Shown: positions 1 to 6,763 of the stretch, piece after piece | How the letters are laid out: each line of letters starts with the position of its first letter | How positions within the stretch are numbered: the stretch's first letter is position 1 | Source of the DNA: Bacillus sp. AFS029637 | Lineage (GTDB): Bacteria; Bacillota; Bacilli; Bacillales; Bacillaceae_G | Length of the DNA stretch: 40,968 nt | Assembly (NCBI RefSeq): GCF_002584985.1 | Contig: NZ_NUPZ01000013.1 | Span: 1-40,968, forward strand | Reading direction: 5' to 3' | The notes under the pieces: model-generated | Databases searched by the model: none | Told to the model about the DNA's origin: nothing | Seen by the model: the letters and a program-made list of their open reading frames with translations, nothing else | Position numbers and translations under genes: made by a program

Positions 1-119
1 TAACTATTACCATTCAAAAAAATAAATTTTCTGAATCTGAAATACTTCATGAACGACAAATTAATCAGGATATGGATCATGTAAAGGAAAGACAAAGTCA
101 TTACTGTAGTCATCTGTAA
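1..119 (+). CDS. YrzI-family small protein, 5' end cut off by the window
   Basis: The window opens inside a small reading frame (codons in phase from base 3) that reads TITIQKNKFSESEILHERQ and ends in HYCSHL followed by TAA at 117-119. The same TITIQK start and (Y/C)xHL end are found in the complete ORF just downstream, so the two are tandem paralogues. I recognise the pattern as the Bacillus YrzI small-protein family: about 46 residues, a hydrophobic N-terminus and a charged helical tail. No biochemical role is known to me. Only the start codon and the first few residues are missing. Confidence 0.65.
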   Translation, partial: TITIQKNKFSESEILHERQINQDMDHVKERQSHYCSHL

Positions 120-146
120 TTCCGATTTGAAAGGAGGAATTCACTT

Positions 147-287
147 ATGAAGTTTCACCTTTTCTTTTTAACTATTACGATTCAAAAAGAAACGATGTCT
201 CAAAATGAATTAAAACAAGAGCAACAATATAAACAAATTATTGATGAAATTCGTGATCGTAGAAGCAAATACTACACTCACCTATAA
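147..287 (+). CDS. YrzI-family small protein (46 aa)
   Basis: ATG at 147 follows an AAGGAGG ribosome binding site at 131-137. The 46-residue product begins MKFHLFFLTITIQKETMSQN and ends RSKYYTHL. The first 12 residues are hydrophobic, the rest is a charged, probably helical tail. It resembles the YrzI family that occurs in short tandem arrays in B. cereus-group genomes, and it is paralogous to the truncated frame ending at 119. The 27-base gap between the two genes suggests one transcript. The function is unknown to me; the family call rests on length and the TITIQK and YYTHL motifs. Confidence 0.7.
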   Translation: MKFHLFFLTITIQKETMSQNELKQEQQYKQIIDEIRDRRSKYYTHL

Positions 288-321
288 TCGTTTAAATATA
301 ACAAATTGAAAGGAGTCGATT

Positions 322-381
322 ATGATGTTGATAGCACGGTGTAAAGAAATGATTTGGATAGTTCAGAGGGATTCCACATAG
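322..381 (+). CDS. Possible third small ORF of the YrzI cluster (19 aa)
   Basis: An AAAGGAG site at 309-315 stands 6 bases before ATG (322), in the same arrangement as the preceding YrzI-like gene. The frame runs only 19 codons (MMLIARCKEMIWIVQRDST) to TAG. The product has no YrzI signature, so this is either a very small peptide or a decayed third copy whose translation signal survives. Support is the ribosome binding site and the spacing only. The following bases to 480 contain no other gene that I can see. Confidence 0.3.
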   Translation: MMLIARCKEMIWIVQRDST

Positions 382-481
382 TCTTATAGGGATCATATCA
401 CACAGGCTTACCGTTGAATTTGATATGTAAAAAATATATATTAAAACTATATTAGTACACTTTTAAATATTAATTTACAAA

Positions 482-516
482 CAAAGATACACCACTTAAA
501 AAGCGGTGTATCTTTG
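482..516. terminator. Bidirectional terminator hairpin
   Basis: A 12-bp perfect stem (482-493 with 505-516, arm CAAAGATACACC) lies just past the stop of the minus-strand AI-2E family gene at 527. A T-rich stretch follows it on the minus strand. It separates that gene from the convergent YrzI cluster. Confidence 0.75.
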
Positions 517-526
517 TCAACAATTA

Positions 527-1612
527 CTATTTTCGATTATTTCGTTTCGTCTTAAACAATCTCACTAAGTTCGAAACAACCGTTTTTGTTACTGCATAAA
601 CTGGCACTGCTAAAATCATCCCGATAATTCCCGCAAAGTTACCTACCCCTAAAATTAAAATAATAATTGTTAACGGGTGGATATTTAATTTTGAACTCAT
701 AATACGCGGTGAAATAATATTACTTTCAAACTGCTGTACAATTGTTACGATAATTATTACGTACAATGCTTGCATCGGAGATACGAACAGACCTACAATG
801 ACAGCCGGTGCTGCACCGATAAATGGACCTAAGTTCGGAATTATATTTGTAAATGCTGCGATAATCCCTAAAACGAAAGCATACGGTAAACCGATAATTA
901 AATAACCAGTAAATGTAAAGGCACCGATAAATAAACAAACGAGCGCTTGACCTTGAATATATGCAGATAATGTTTCGTTCGTTTCCTTTATGATACGAAG
1001 TCCTTCTTCTCGGTAAGACTCAGGTAATAGACTAACTGCTTTCCCTGGAAAGGCATGTCCATCTTTAAACATATAAAATAATATGAACGGTACTGTAAAT
1101 ATAACTAACGCAACATTCGTGATGATACCAAATACAGCCGTTGCACTCGACGTAATTGTGTTTGGAATTTCCTTTAAAGATGCAATCGCATTTTTTTCAA
1201 TTGTTTCAATGGAAACGTAGTTTTGTGTAGATATCCATTCAAAAAATCTATGATGGGATAACTCTTGTATGTATATTTTCCCCTCTTTTATATAAGTTGG
1301 CATATTTTTTACTAAATCCATTAACTGTTGTGAGATGGTTGGAACGACTACTCCAATAGCAACCCCACCTAATGTGATAATAAAAAGGTATAGTAGTAAA
1401 ATCGCTAAATTTCTAGGAACTTTTTTATTCTCTAAAAAGACTAACAAAGGGTTAAATACAAAGTATAAAAATAACGCGATTAAAATAGGGAAAAATAATG
1501 TTGATATGAAGATACCAATTGGTTGAAATAGAAACGATATTTTTGTGCAAATAAATATAATCCCTACAACCATCAGCACTTCTAATGTCCAAAAGTGCAC
1601 TTTCGATTTCAA
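527..1612 (-). CDS. AI-2E family transporter (YueF/YdbI-like membrane protein)
   Basis: A 361-residue polytopic membrane protein. Hydrophobic segments appear near residues 10-30, 35-55, 65-90, 155-180 and 210-340. The C-terminal GFxPFxxxxP-like part reads TNIIPNLGPFIGAAPAVI, followed by QQFESNIISPRIMSSKLNIHP, which is typical of the AI-2E/UPF0118 family. Family members are exporters or antiporters; the autoinducer-2 link was shown for E. coli TqsA and should not be assumed here. The start is TTG at 1610-1612, chosen because AAAGGAGG stands 8 bases upstream. The gene appears monocistronic, with a hairpin terminator at 482-516. The substrate is unknown. Confidence 0.85.
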   Translation of the reverse strand: MKSKVHFWTLEVLMVVGIIFICTKISFLFQPIGIFISTLFFPILIALFLYFVFNPLLVFLENKKVPRNLAILLLYLFIITLGGVAIGVVVPTISQQLMDLVKNMPTYIKEGKIYIQELSHHRFFEWISTQNYVSIETIEKNAIASLKEIPNTITSSATAVFGIITNVALVIFTVPFILFYMFKDGHAFPGKAVSLLPESYREEGLRIIKETNETLSAYIQGQALVCLFIGAFTFTGYLIIGLPYAFVLGIIAAFTNIIPNLGPFIGAAPAVIVGLFVSPMQALYVIIIVTIVQQFESNIISPRIMSSKLNIHPLTIIILILGVGNFAGIIGMILAVPVYAVTKTVVSNLVRLFKTKRNNRK

Positions 1613-1761
1613 AAAAACGTCCTCCTTTAAACTAGCACTTCTCTATATTGTACCAAAATAAACATGAATTTCACATAATATTTTCCTTAACAATATTCCA
1701 AAATGCCAATAAATACACTACAATGAGATTACATACAAATTTGCAGGTAAAGGTGATAAAT

Positions 1762-2583
1762 ATGACACAATGCATCATTTGCAGAAAAGATACGAAAGAA
1801 CTTAGTGAACAATATGTCATCCCAGAAATATTATGTGGGTATTATTTCACAAACTCAATTTGTGATACTTGTCATGAACAAATGACAACAAATATTGATC
1901 GCCCTTTAATTAGGCATAAGTTAAGTCAATATAAGATTGAGCAAATGAAAAAACAAATCGACTCCCCCCTTTATACGAATGAACATGGTGAGGAACTTGC
2001 GGCGGCTGAGACAGATATTATTGAAGTAAGTGATGAAATACTTTATTCCAATGCATTAATTATGAAACTATGTAAAAAACATGATATTTCATTACATAAT
2101 GAAATTTGGAAAGAAGAACGTGTAACGAAAGTAGCTAGCTCTATTCAACGTGAATTACTTTTAGATAACCGTAAATACAAAATGAGCGTATTAAAAATGG
2201 CTTATACTTTCGCTGTACAAACAATTGATGACTACTTTGAAGATCAAGATGCAATTGATATTTCTAACATTCTATCAAATGCCGATTTTATGGAATTGAA
2301 AGAAAAGAGCATTGTTCGTGACTTAAGTAAAAGTTCACTATGGAATACATTAAATACAAATAGTGAAAACCATTATTTTATTTTATTAAGCGATAAAGAC
2401 GGGCTGTTCTGTTTCATTCGTCTATTTGATATCTTTGACGTTGTCGTTCATTTATCAGAAAAGCGATATGAACTTCCATCACCCATTGTCGGCGTAAATA
2501 ACGTAAATACGCAGGAATTTTATGTCCAAAGTTTAAAACAATATATGGACGGGCTATTTAAAGAAAAAACACCTTCTATATAA
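1762..2583 (+). CDS. HNH_5-like protein with degenerate motif
   Basis: The frame is open from 1648, but ATG 1762 is preferred: AAAGGTGAT lies just upstream, and the first residues then form the conserved module. The 273-residue product starts MTQCIICRKDTKELSEQYV, continues VIPEILCG and SICDTCHEQM. This is the layout of HNH_5-type endonucleases: CxxC zinc knuckle, then EHIIPxxLGG, then CxxC(N/H). Here the usual catalytic His of EHIIP is Tyr (QYVIPE), so nuclease activity is doubtful. Residues 80-273 are an unrecognised, mostly helical domain. Whether it is a nuclease relative repurposed for binding or an inactive paralogue cannot be decided from the sequence. Confidence 0.65.
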   Translation: MTQCIICRKDTKELSEQYVIPEILCGYYFTNSICDTCHEQMTTNIDRPLIRHKLSQYKIEQMKKQIDSPLYTNEHGEELAAAETDIIEVSDEILYSNALIMKLCKKHDISLHNEIWKEERVTKVASSIQRELLLDNRKYKMSVLKMAYTFAVQTIDDYFEDQDAIDISNILSNADFMELKEKSIVRDLSKSSLWNTLNTNSENHYFILLSDKDGLFCFIRLFDIFDVVVHLSEKRYELPSPIVGVNNVNTQEFYVQSLKQYMDGLFKEKTPSI

Positions 2584-2608
2584 TCAGAATGAGAACATAC
2601 GGTCTCCT

Positions 2609-2637
2609 TTCTTGATGAAAAGACACTGTGTTATAAT
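2609..2637 (+). promoter_or_regulatory. Extended -10 promoter of the putative antitoxin RNA
   Basis: TATAAT at 2632-2637 is preceded by TG at 2629-2630, a perfect extended -10. A weak -35 (TCTTGA, 2609-2614) lies 17 bases upstream. Expected start is near 2644. No protein gene follows on this strand before the hairpin at 2779-2813, which suggests that the product is an RNA. Confidence 0.55.
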
Positions 2638-2697
2638 GATTATGAAAAGAACAATACAATCACATAATCTAATTAAAAATTGTATATAAATAAAAAA

Positions 2698-2723
2698 GAC
2701 TAGTGTGCGGCTACACACTAGTC
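2698..2723 (-). terminator. Terminator of the toxin message
   Basis: A perfect 10-bp stem (2698-2707 with 2714-2723, arm GACTAGTGTG) with a 6-nt loop. On the minus strand it is followed by TTTTTT (2697-2692), so it terminates minus-strand transcripts. A message from the toxin gene ending here would overlap the opposing RNA by about 120 nt. Confidence 0.7.
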
Positions 2724-2778
2724 CACGTAACTTAGCAGATTGGATTGTTCATTTATCCTATTTGTTTCTTACAAACAA

Positions 2779-2820
2779 AACAACCCACATTCTATAGGCA
2801 TAGGTGGGTTGTTATTTTTT
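2779..2820 (+). terminator. Terminator of the antitoxin RNA
   Basis: A 10-bp stem (2779-2788 with 2804-2813) is followed by TTATTTTTT-type sequence to 2820 on the plus strand. The minus strand also has a T-rich exit, so it may act partly in both directions. It overlaps the toxin stop codon. Confidence 0.65.
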
Positions 2821-2904
2821 GAGCTTGTCAATTAAGACGACAATAAACGTTAACAATGCAACGAGAAACAGTCCACCTTGCAGTAACAACGTAATTTCAC
2901 TCAT
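2812..2904 (-). CDS. Small hydrophobic type I toxin-like peptide (30 aa, holin-like toxin family)
   Basis: ATG at 2904 is preceded by a very strong Shine-Dalgarno (GGAGGGGGGTGATA, ending about 6 bases before the start). The 30-residue product runs MSEITLLLQGGLFLVALLTF and then IVVLIDKLKK. It has a short acidic N-terminus, one transmembrane helix (about residues 5-25) and a basic KLKK tail. This is the architecture of BsrE/BsrG/TxpA-like putative holin-like toxins. It is flanked by its own promoter and faces a convergent antisense RNA gene. It was found by reading the minus strand directly, being too short for usual ORF cut-offs. The family call is from architecture; toxicity is inferred. Confidence 0.7.
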   Translation of the reverse strand: MSEITLLLQGGLFLVALLTFIVVLIDKLKK

Positions 2905-2975
2905 GTATTATCACCCCCCTCCTACTTTGGAGAAGTGATAATTGAACAACCAACCGTACCATAAGTTACCTCTTA

Positions 2976-2984
2976 ATTTTACCA
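2976..2984 (-). promoter_or_regulatory. Extended -10 promoter of the toxin-like gene
   Basis: On the minus strand the bases read TGGTAAAAT, a TG-n-TAAAAT extended -10 (hexamer at 2976-2981). There is no clear -35. Transcription from about 2969 would give a leader of about 65 nt before the ATG at 2904, consistent with the long leaders of type I toxin messages. Confidence 0.5.
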
Positions 2985-3007
2985 TATTTATTAATTGTTT
3001 ACGATGA

Positions 3008-3041
3008 AAACCCGTAAGCTTAATAACTTGCGAGTTTTTTT
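3008..3041. terminator. Terminator downstream of the 3064-3804 gene
   Basis: An 11-bp imperfect stem (3008-3018 with 3027-3037) has a run of seven T on the plus strand and four T on the minus strand. It lies just beyond the minus-strand stop at 3064 and can close that operon and insulate the toxin locus. Confidence 0.55.
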
Positions 3042-3063
3042 GTTTGAACATCTTGACTGTTGT

Positions 3064-3804
3064 TTATTTGAAAACTATTTTTTTACGGTCCTTAATCCAC
3101 TGTAACCAATAAGAAAACTCACATGCCAAATGCATTTGATGCGATTTAATAAGGCTATTAGGACAAAGTGCCGGGAACTCTACAACTAGACTTACTTTTA
3201 TGCCAGTATCTATATCTTTAAATTGATGCCGGACTCCACCAATAATAGTACCGTCTTTCATACGTGCAACACCTGTTGAATGGTATGGATAAGACTTATC
3301 TCTAGGTGTTTTCACTCCCGTTTCGTCACCAAAAACAATAAAAAATTGAACCGGAAACGGAGAATTACCAGTAGTTTCAATAACTTCTAATTCATTTTCC
3401 CCAAAGGGTCTTAGTACATAGTGATCCGGACAAGCTGATAAATTCACTTGATCATTTTCACGTGATTGTTCAAGCATAAAACTATCAATTCCATTTATCG
3501 CTTCTTCTGCCGTAATCCCGTCTAAATAAATACTTGTTTTTGAAAATTTTCGTCTATCGCCAGATAAAACAGTACAAATACGCATACCCATTTCACTTAA
3601 TTTAAGTTTAGATTTCAACTTATCATACATTTCATTGTATGAATAATTTAACTTTCGTTCCGTTAGTTTTTTCATCATAACGTCTGTATCATTTATTTTA
3701 GCCTCTTTATGTCCTAATGTATGTAATACTTTTTTAATACGTACTCTTTTCCACTTTGTAAGTTGCTCTTGTGAAATATTTTTTTCATCGATAATAATCT
3801 TCAT
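3064..3804 (-). CDS. Conserved protein of unknown function, co-encoded with TetR
   Basis: About 246 residues, no family recognised. The start at ATG 3804 (MKIIIDEKNISQEQ) is preferred over ATG 3808-3810 because GGAG stands 7 bases before it. It overlaps the stop of the upstream tetR gene (3801-3803), so the two are translationally coupled. The N-terminal 80 residues are lysine-rich and helical. The C-terminal part (FPVQFFIVFGDETGVKTPRD, then HSTGVARMKDGTIIGGVRHQ, then SLVVEFPALCPNSL) looks like a compact beta-rich domain ending in an amphipathic segment with Trp residues (FSYWLQWI). No signal peptide or membrane segment. The tight coupling suggests that it acts with, or is the target of, the regulator. 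Confidence 0.75.
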   Translation of the reverse strand: MKIIIDEKNISQEQLTKWKRVRIKKVLHTLGHKEAKINDTDVMMKKLTERKLNYSYNEMYDKLKSKLKLSEMGMRICTVLSGDRRKFSKTSIYLDGITAEEAINGIDSFMLEQSRENDQVNLSACPDHYVLRPFGENELEVIETTGNSPFPVQFFIVFGDETGVKTPRDKSYPYHSTGVARMKDGTIIGGVRHQFKDIDTGIKVSLVVEFPALCPNSLIKSHQMHLACEFSYWLQWIKDRKKIVFK

Positions 3805-4391
3805 ATACATTCTCCTTCCTTTGGATCGTATCGTAGTGTAGTTAATACTAAATTAACCATTTCTTGCTTCGTATCTAGATTCAACTTCAATTCTGAATGA
3901 GCAATACTGCTAAGACCGTATAAAATAAATCCTGAAGCTAATAATGAGTTATTAGTATTAAAAACCCCTGTTTTTACCCCTTCTTCAATTACTTGTCGAA
4001 TTAATGGTTGCATTCGCGCGAATAATTTCTGTTCCAGTTGAAAATGTTGTTCCGTCTGAAAAGAACTCATATTTTTATAGGGTACTAATTTTTCAATAAA
4101 TGTCCAAAATATATTTAGAGAATCCTTCATCTTTTGCATGACAGACCGTTCATTAGAAACAAGTATTTCTTCAATTAACTCCATATTTTTCACAATAAAG
4201 TCATTTAAAACTTCATCAACAAAATTCTCTTTAGACTTGAAGTAATAGTAAAATAAGCCTGTTGCTACACCAGCCTGACTAACAACATCTTTTATGCTAA
4301 ATCCTTTCATACCATTATTCATATATAGTTCAAAGCCAATATCCATTAACTCTTGGCGTCTTACATCTGGTTCTTTTGATATTCTTTTCAT
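3801..4391 (-). CDS. TetR/AcrR family transcriptional regulator
   Basis: A 196-residue protein with the N-terminal TetR helix-turn-helix at about residues 12-58 (RRQELMDIGFELYMNNGMKG, then SIKDVVSQAGVATGLFYYYF, where the GLFYYYFKSKE motif is diagnostic). The C-terminal all-helical ligand domain resembles no specific subfamily that I can name. It is the first gene of a two-gene operon with the 3064-3804 gene, and their ends overlap. Its promoter contains two matching inverted repeats (4420-4438 and 4443-4465), so autorepression is very likely. The inducer is unknown. Confidence 0.9.
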   Translation of the reverse strand: MKRISKEPDVRRQELMDIGFELYMNNGMKGFSIKDVVSQAGVATGLFYYYFKSKENFVDEVLNDFIVKNMELIEEILVSNERSVMQKMKDSLNIFWTFIEKLVPYKNMSSFQTEQHFQLEQKLFARMQPLIRQVIEEGVKTGVFNTNNSLLASGFILYGLSSIAHSELKLNLDTKQEMVNLVLTTLRYDPKEGECI

Positions 4392-4419
4392 ACTTCATCT
4401 CCTACTATGTTTTTATCAC

Positions 4420-4465
4420 GACTGAATCTGATTCAATCATAATTGACTGAACTATATTCAGTCAA
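4420..4465 (-). promoter_or_regulatory. Promoter with two TetR-type operators
   Basis: The minus-strand promoter has -35 TTGACT (4460-4465) and -10 TATGAT (4436-4441), 18 bases apart. A perfect 9-bp inverted repeat (4443-4451 and 4457-4465, TTGACTGAA with 5-base spacer) covers the -35 and spacer. A second copy (GACTGAA at 4420-4426, TTCAATC at 4432-4438, one mismatch, same 5-base spacer) lies over and just downstream of the -10. The centres are 25 bp apart. Two copies of GACTGAA-N5-TTCARTC around one promoter are strong evidence for operators of the adjacent TetR protein. Confidence 0.75.
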
Positions 4466-4518
4466 CCTTGGTTGTTAAATTTAACAATCCATTTAGAAAC
4501 TAAACAACAAAATTTCTA

Positions 4519-4558
4519 CAAAAAAGAGTAATCTCAAAAAAATAACTTAAGACTACTC
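4519..4558 (-). terminator. Terminator of the DUF402 gene
   Basis: A 9-bp stem (4526-4534 with 4550-4558, one G-T pair). On the minus strand it is followed by a T6 run (4525-4519). It lies about 40 bases beyond the stop at 4601. Confidence 0.6.
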
Positions 4559-4600
4559 AATTTCATTACACACATATTTTCTTTTCAAATCGATTAAACT

Positions 4601-5110
4601 TTATTTTAGCCGCACCATTTCTGTCTCTCCAATCATTTGAGGAAGCGACTTTTTAATTATTTCCTTTAATACATAAAGAGCTTCAGCCACATAACCATCT
4701 TCAAAACTCTCTAAGGGCTCAGGTAATTCATCTTCATCTAAAATAAAGTATTCTCCGCTTGGAAGTACCAGAATATCAATAATTAAGTCTTCAAATAACA
4801 CTAGTTCGTCTGTTATTTGCGTATTTTTTACAACATTAAAATAAGAGCCTACATACATTCCATTCTTATCTCTCCATATGTATAAATTGTATGGACGATC
4901 TTCCCAATAGTATGCAATGGTGTAACTTCCTTTCGGTATTGTTAAACTCGAATCATGTGTAGTCATCGTAAATGAATATTGCACCTCATGAAATAACACG
5001 ATACTTTGCGATTTCTTTTCAAGTATTAAACAATTGTGATCTACTATTGTCGAGTCATACCGAATTTTTCTTTCTATAATTTCACTTTTTGCTGTTCGTA
5101 ATTTATTCAT
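4601..5110 (-). CDS. DUF402 domain-containing protein
   Basis: The frame is open from 5155, but ATG 5110 (MNKLRTAKSEIIERKIRYDS, 169 aa) fits the usual domain start. The ribosome binding site is weak (GGGGAA). The central and C-terminal part shows the DUF402 pattern: YYWEDRPYNLYIWRDKNGMY, then YFNVVKNTQI, LFEDLIIDILVLPSGEYFIL and DEDELPEP. The DLIIDILVxPxGxxxxLDEDE motif carries the acidic cluster thought to bind metal or phosphate. Relatives include nucleoside phosphatases and RNA-binding FAU-1-type proteins, and the reaction here is not known. It has its own terminator and stands about 50 bases beyond the Nudix terminator, so it is probably a separate unit. Confidence 0.75.
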   Translation of the reverse strand: MNKLRTAKSEIIERKIRYDSTIVDHNCLILEKKSQSIVLFHEVQYSFTMTTHDSSLTIPKGSYTIAYYWEDRPYNLYIWRDKNGMYVGSYFNVVKNTQITDELVLFEDLIIDILVLPSGEYFILDEDELPEPLESFEDGYVAEALYVLKEIIKKSLPQMIGETEMVRLK

Positions 5111-5197
5111 TATTTTGGTTCCCCTTATGCTAATTTTAGTCTTAATTATATCCATTTATATAGTGATGAAAAAGTGTTTGGTCCTCAATTACACAAT

Positions 5198-5229
5198 AAA
5201 AACTCCCTCTTATTTTAGAAGGAGTTTTT
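5198..5229. terminator. Bidirectional terminator at the end of the Nudix gene
   Basis: The stem AAAAACTCC (5198-5206) pairs with GGAGTTTTT (5221-5229). The Nudix stop codon lies in the loop side of the hairpin (5215-5217). A-rich and T-rich flanks serve both strands. Confidence 0.7.
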
Positions 5230-5709
5230 CACTGTCCATGTTTCATATTTTTTCACTTCTAATGGAAGCTCATTTGTTCTCAGCCACTCTACTGCACTAC
5301 ATACAAGCGGAGATGCATTGTCATCTGTAATGCTTTCGATAGGAATCCATCTAGCCCCTAATGAATCTTGTTCTTCAAATTGTTCCAGTACTACGAATTC
5401 ATCTTCGAACCTTTCAACACCGTAGAAAACTGCGATATGATGTACATGTGTGTACTCCTTGAATTTTGATGGGAATTGAAAATCAATTGTACCTATTTGT
5501 TTTACTACCGTTACATTTAGCCCGGTCTCTTCTTTAATCTCTCTATGAAGTCCAGCTAATAATGCTTCACCATCTTCTAAACTACCACCAGGTAGATCAT
5601 ACCGATTTCTATATGGACCTCTAATTTTATCGATTACTAATATGTTATAGTTTTCGATACAAATACCGTACACACCAAACGCAAGATGAAAATTAGTAGC
5701 ATTATTCAT
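5215..5709 (-). CDS. Nudix hydrolase
   Basis: A 164-residue protein with a complete Nudix box: GGSLEDGEALLAGLHREIKE followed by ETGL, matching GX5EX7REUXEEXGU, at about residues 41-64. These residues bind the divalent metal for pyrophosphate hydrolysis of nucleoside-diphosphate-X substrates. The flanking strands (FGVYGICIENYNILVIDKI and HHIAVFYGVERF) complete the fold. The start overlaps the end of the upstream membrane protein gene by 8 bases, so translation is coupled in a TPR-membrane protein-Nudix operon. The substrate cannot be told from the sequence. Confidence 0.88.
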   Translation of the reverse strand: MNNATNFHLAFGVYGICIENYNILVIDKIRGPYRNRYDLPGGSLEDGEALLAGLHREIKEETGLNVTVVKQIGTIDFQFPSKFKEYTHVHHIAVFYGVERFEDEFVVLEQFEEQDSLGARWIPIESITDDNASPLVCSAVEWLRTNELPLEVKKYETWTVKNSF

Positions 5710-6751
5710 GGTTCAATTTCTCCATTAACGCATCATAAAATTTTCTTTCCTCATCCACATTTAAGTGAACACGACTTACTGTTTTAGAAAATCCATATAA
5801 CAATTGCGCTTTCACTGGCTCTTTTAGTTTTATTTCAAATGTTGGAGGTTCCTTAATAAATTCCAACACAGTTGCGTCAAGAACCTCTTCCTCTTTCTTT
5901 ACAGGTTCTCCTTTATAAAACGTAATTTTATCAATTTGTGTAAATGGTATAATAATTTTCTTTCCTAATCCAATTTGAATAATTATTTTTTCTTCCGCAA
6001 CAATAATTGGATTTTTACGCATAGCTTGTATTTCAGCTAAAAAATAAAACATTGCATATACGTTTAAAATAAGTAAAACCCATGCTATTACTGGATTCCA
6101 TTGATGAAGCAAATAATGAAAACCGATACTTTCAATTACTGTTGCGTGGATAATCATAATATAAACACCTATAGCACCAGTCTTTTTATGATATGAGTAC
6201 ACAGATTCATCTTCTGGTACTTTTACACACCACGATAAAAACGCATAATAGATTAACTTACACTCTGTTAAAATAACATCTACTAACGTACCTCTTTTCA
6301 TAGTCGCATCAAACGCTGCATCAATTGCATAAGAAAATGAAGAATACTCTCTTTTATATTTTTTATATCTTTTTACTATGTTAGGAAGCATTCTAACAAT
6401 TTTATATAAAAGGAATAATTCTAAGCATACAAATGCAATTTCTCCCGCAACTATAATATAAGAAACGTATGAAAAAGCTTGTAAATAGTCACTTGGAATA
6501 ATAAACCTTGCAAATATATAACCAGCTATTACAACAGGAAATATATAGGTTAACGAATATCTCTTTCGAATAATTAAGAAATACGTGAGTACTGGAATTA
6601 CAACTATACAATCTAACAAAGAACCAAGCACAACTTCTTTTGGAGCGGCTGGTACAATTGGAAGGGCATACACTAAATAGTTTGATAACATAATGAAAGA
6701 TACGAGCCCCACCCAAATTCCTTTTCGCTTTCGCGATATGGATATGTTCAT
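5702..6751 (-). CDS. Integral membrane protein with C-terminal PH-like region, unknown function
   Basis: A 349-residue protein. Six to seven hydrophobic segments lie at about residues 14-34, 42-60, 70-88, 95-118, 195-215 and 222-245. A soluble C-terminal domain follows (KNPIIVAEEKIIIQIGLGKK, then IIIPFTQIDKITFYKG), whose alternating beta pattern resembles bacterial PH-like domains. RBS GAGGAGTGA stands before ATG 6751. In some B. cereus annotations similar proteins are labelled beta-carotene monooxygenase; nothing in this sequence (no His-ligand iron site) supports that. Operon with TPR upstream (12-base gap) and Nudix downstream (overlap). Confidence 0.75.
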   Translation of the reverse strand: MNISISRKRKGIWVGLVSFIMLSNYLVYALPIVPAAPKEVVLGSLLDCIVVIPVLTYFLIIRKRYSLTYIFPVVIAGYIFARFIIPSDYLQAFSYVSYIIVAGEIAFVCLELFLLYKIVRMLPNIVKRYKKYKREYSSFSYAIDAAFDATMKRGTLVDVILTECKLIYYAFLSWCVKVPEDESVYSYHKKTGAIGVYIMIIHATVIESIGFHYLLHQWNPVIAWVLLILNVYAMFYFLAEIQAMRKNPIIVAEEKIIIQIGLGKKIIIPFTQIDKITFYKGEPVKKEEEVLDATVLEFIKEPPTFEIKLKEPVKAQLLYGFSKTVSRVHLNVDEERKFYDALMEKLNHE

Positions 6752-6763
6752 ACGGTCACTCCT

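Larger units (their letters stand above)
2644..2820 (+). ncRNA. Putative antisense antitoxin RNA of a type I TA system
   Basis: The proposed transcript of about 175 nt begins after the extended -10 promoter at 2632-2637. It ends at the stem 2779-2788/2804-2813, which is followed on the plus strand by a T-rich run to 2820. Its 3' part is complementary to the 3' end of the minus-strand toxin message: the toxin stop codon lies at 2812-2814 and the message could extend to the hairpin at 2698-2723. The predicted overlap is about 120 nt. Convergent genes overlapping at their 3' ends is the arrangement known for bsrG/SR4, bsrE/SR5 and txpA/RatA in B. subtilis. Inferred from promoter, terminator and geometry only. 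Confidence 0.55.

Noticed and set aside
527-1612. Autoinducer-2 export function for the AI-2E family gene
   Set aside because: The family name reflects one E. coli member. Nothing in this sequence shows the substrate, so only the family is called.
5702-6751. Beta-carotene monooxygenase annotation for the membrane protein
   Set aside because: No iron-binding His pattern or propeller-like sequence; the protein is a multi-pass membrane protein with a soluble C-terminal domain.
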